From Bacteroidota bacterium (lineage in GTDB: Bacteria > Bacteroidota > UBA10030 > UBA6906), in the NCBI GenBank assembly GCA_016844425.1, contig JAERML010000158.1, positions 1 to 6,702 on the forward strand: DNA of 6,702 nucleotides. Direction: 5' to 3'. The first letter of the stretch is position 1; every line of letters starts with the position of its first letter. Positions 6,341-6,702 of this stretch are shown piece after piece. The notes under the pieces are model-generated. The model searched no databases. It was given only the letters and a program-made list of their open reading frames with translations, and had not been told where the DNA came from. A program made the translations under genes and the position numbers.

Positions 6341-6700
6341 TTACAAGTAAGAATTCAATTTTGCAAGCAATTCCTTTACACGGGAGGCGAGCGCCTCACG
6401 CTCACCATTCGACCCAAATGCAGATCGCTCCGCAACATTATTTTGTTCAGACAGTGTTTTGATCAGCTCTTCCTTTCGGGCAAGTTCGCTACGTGCTGAG
6501 GCTAGTTCCAACTCCAATTGCTCGAATCTTGCTGCGAGCGCTGATTTCTCCTCCCGGAGCTTGCCAATGGTTTCCGATGCGCGTTTCACCCGGTCCCAGA
6601 GAACTTTGAGGCCGGCTTCCACCGTGCGAAGATCCCCCTGCGCTACTTGATTTGTTTCAGTGTAGGTCTGGTCCACAATATTGCCTGAGGTTGATAACAT
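6341..6700 (-). CDS. Small coiled-coil protein upstream of zapA (start uncertain)
   Basis: An open frame of up to 119 residues ending in TAA at 6341. From about residue 28 to the C terminus it is an almost continuous amphipathic helix with heptad-like spacing (LRTVEAGLKVLWDRVKRASE, later LEQLELELASARSELARKEELIKTL), highly charged and without cysteine, membrane segments or enzymatic motifs. The C terminus (about 101-119, EALASRVKELLAKLNSYL) is also helical. I do not recognise a family. Its position before zapA and its coiled-coil nature suggest a division-associated, ZapB-like structural protein, but that rests on context only. ATG 6700 is two bases from the window edge, so its RBS cannot be seen and the frame may extend further. 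An internal GTG at residue 27, with AGGGGG about a dozen bases upstream, is an alternative start that would remove the less helical N terminus. Confidence 0.7.
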   Translation of the reverse strand: MLSTSGNIVDQTYTETNQVAQGDLRTVEAGLKVLWDRVKRASETIGKLREEKSALAARFEQLELELASARSELARKEELIKTLSEQNNVAERSAFGSNGEREALASRVKELLAKLNSYL

Positions 6701-6702
6701 AT

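Noticed and set aside
1..6702. A mobile element, defence island or CRISPR array
   Set aside because: No transposase, integrase or cas-like gene, no terminal inverted repeats with target duplication, and no regularly spaced repeats. All recognised genes are core functions on one strand.

Overview
This window looks like chromosomal housekeeping DNA from a Gram-negative bacterium, with every supported gene on the minus strand. Transcription therefore runs from position 6702 towards position 1. A signal-peptide-bearing beta-barrel protein implies an outer membrane. The combination of RNase Y, ZapA and such a barrel fits the Bacteroidota/Chlorobi/Ignavibacteria (FCB) group best. Clear GGAGG ribosome binding sites and a TTGACA-17-TATATT promoter are less typical of classical Bacteroidetes, so a deep-branching or Ignavibacteria-like lineage is my low-confidence guess.

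Layout in transcription order: (i) 6700-6341, a small coiled-coil protein of unknown role, possibly cell-division related; (ii) 6274-5981, zapA, an FtsZ-ring regulator; (iii) 5980-5619, a 362-base gap with no protein gene, holding a short hairpin and a rod-shaped inverted-repeat structure of about 173 nt that I interpret as a 6S RNA; (iv) 5618-4056, rny (RNase Y); (v) 3987-3355, coaE (dephospho-CoA kinase); (vi) 3358-2170, an acetylornithine/ornithine-type class III aminotransferase, coupled to coaE by an ATGA overlap but broken near 2365 by a frameshift that also seems to have lost several residues; (vii) 2140-2101, a strong sigma70-like promoter; (viii) 2055-646, a beta-barrel outer-membrane protein with a signal peptide; (ix) 644-593, a hairpin followed by a rho-independent terminator; (x) 559-1, the N-terminal third of nadB (L-aspartate oxidase), cut by the window edge.

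Functionally, the right half couples cell division (ZapA, coiled-coil partner) with RNA-level control (6S-like RNA, RNase Y). The centre holds cofactor and amino-acid metabolism (CoaE, aminotransferase), and the left end holds an independently transcribed surface protein followed by NAD biosynthesis. I see no mobile element, CRISPR array, tRNA or rRNA, and no sign of a novel multi-gene system. The observations most worth a second look are the 6S-like RNA locus and the disrupted aminotransferase.
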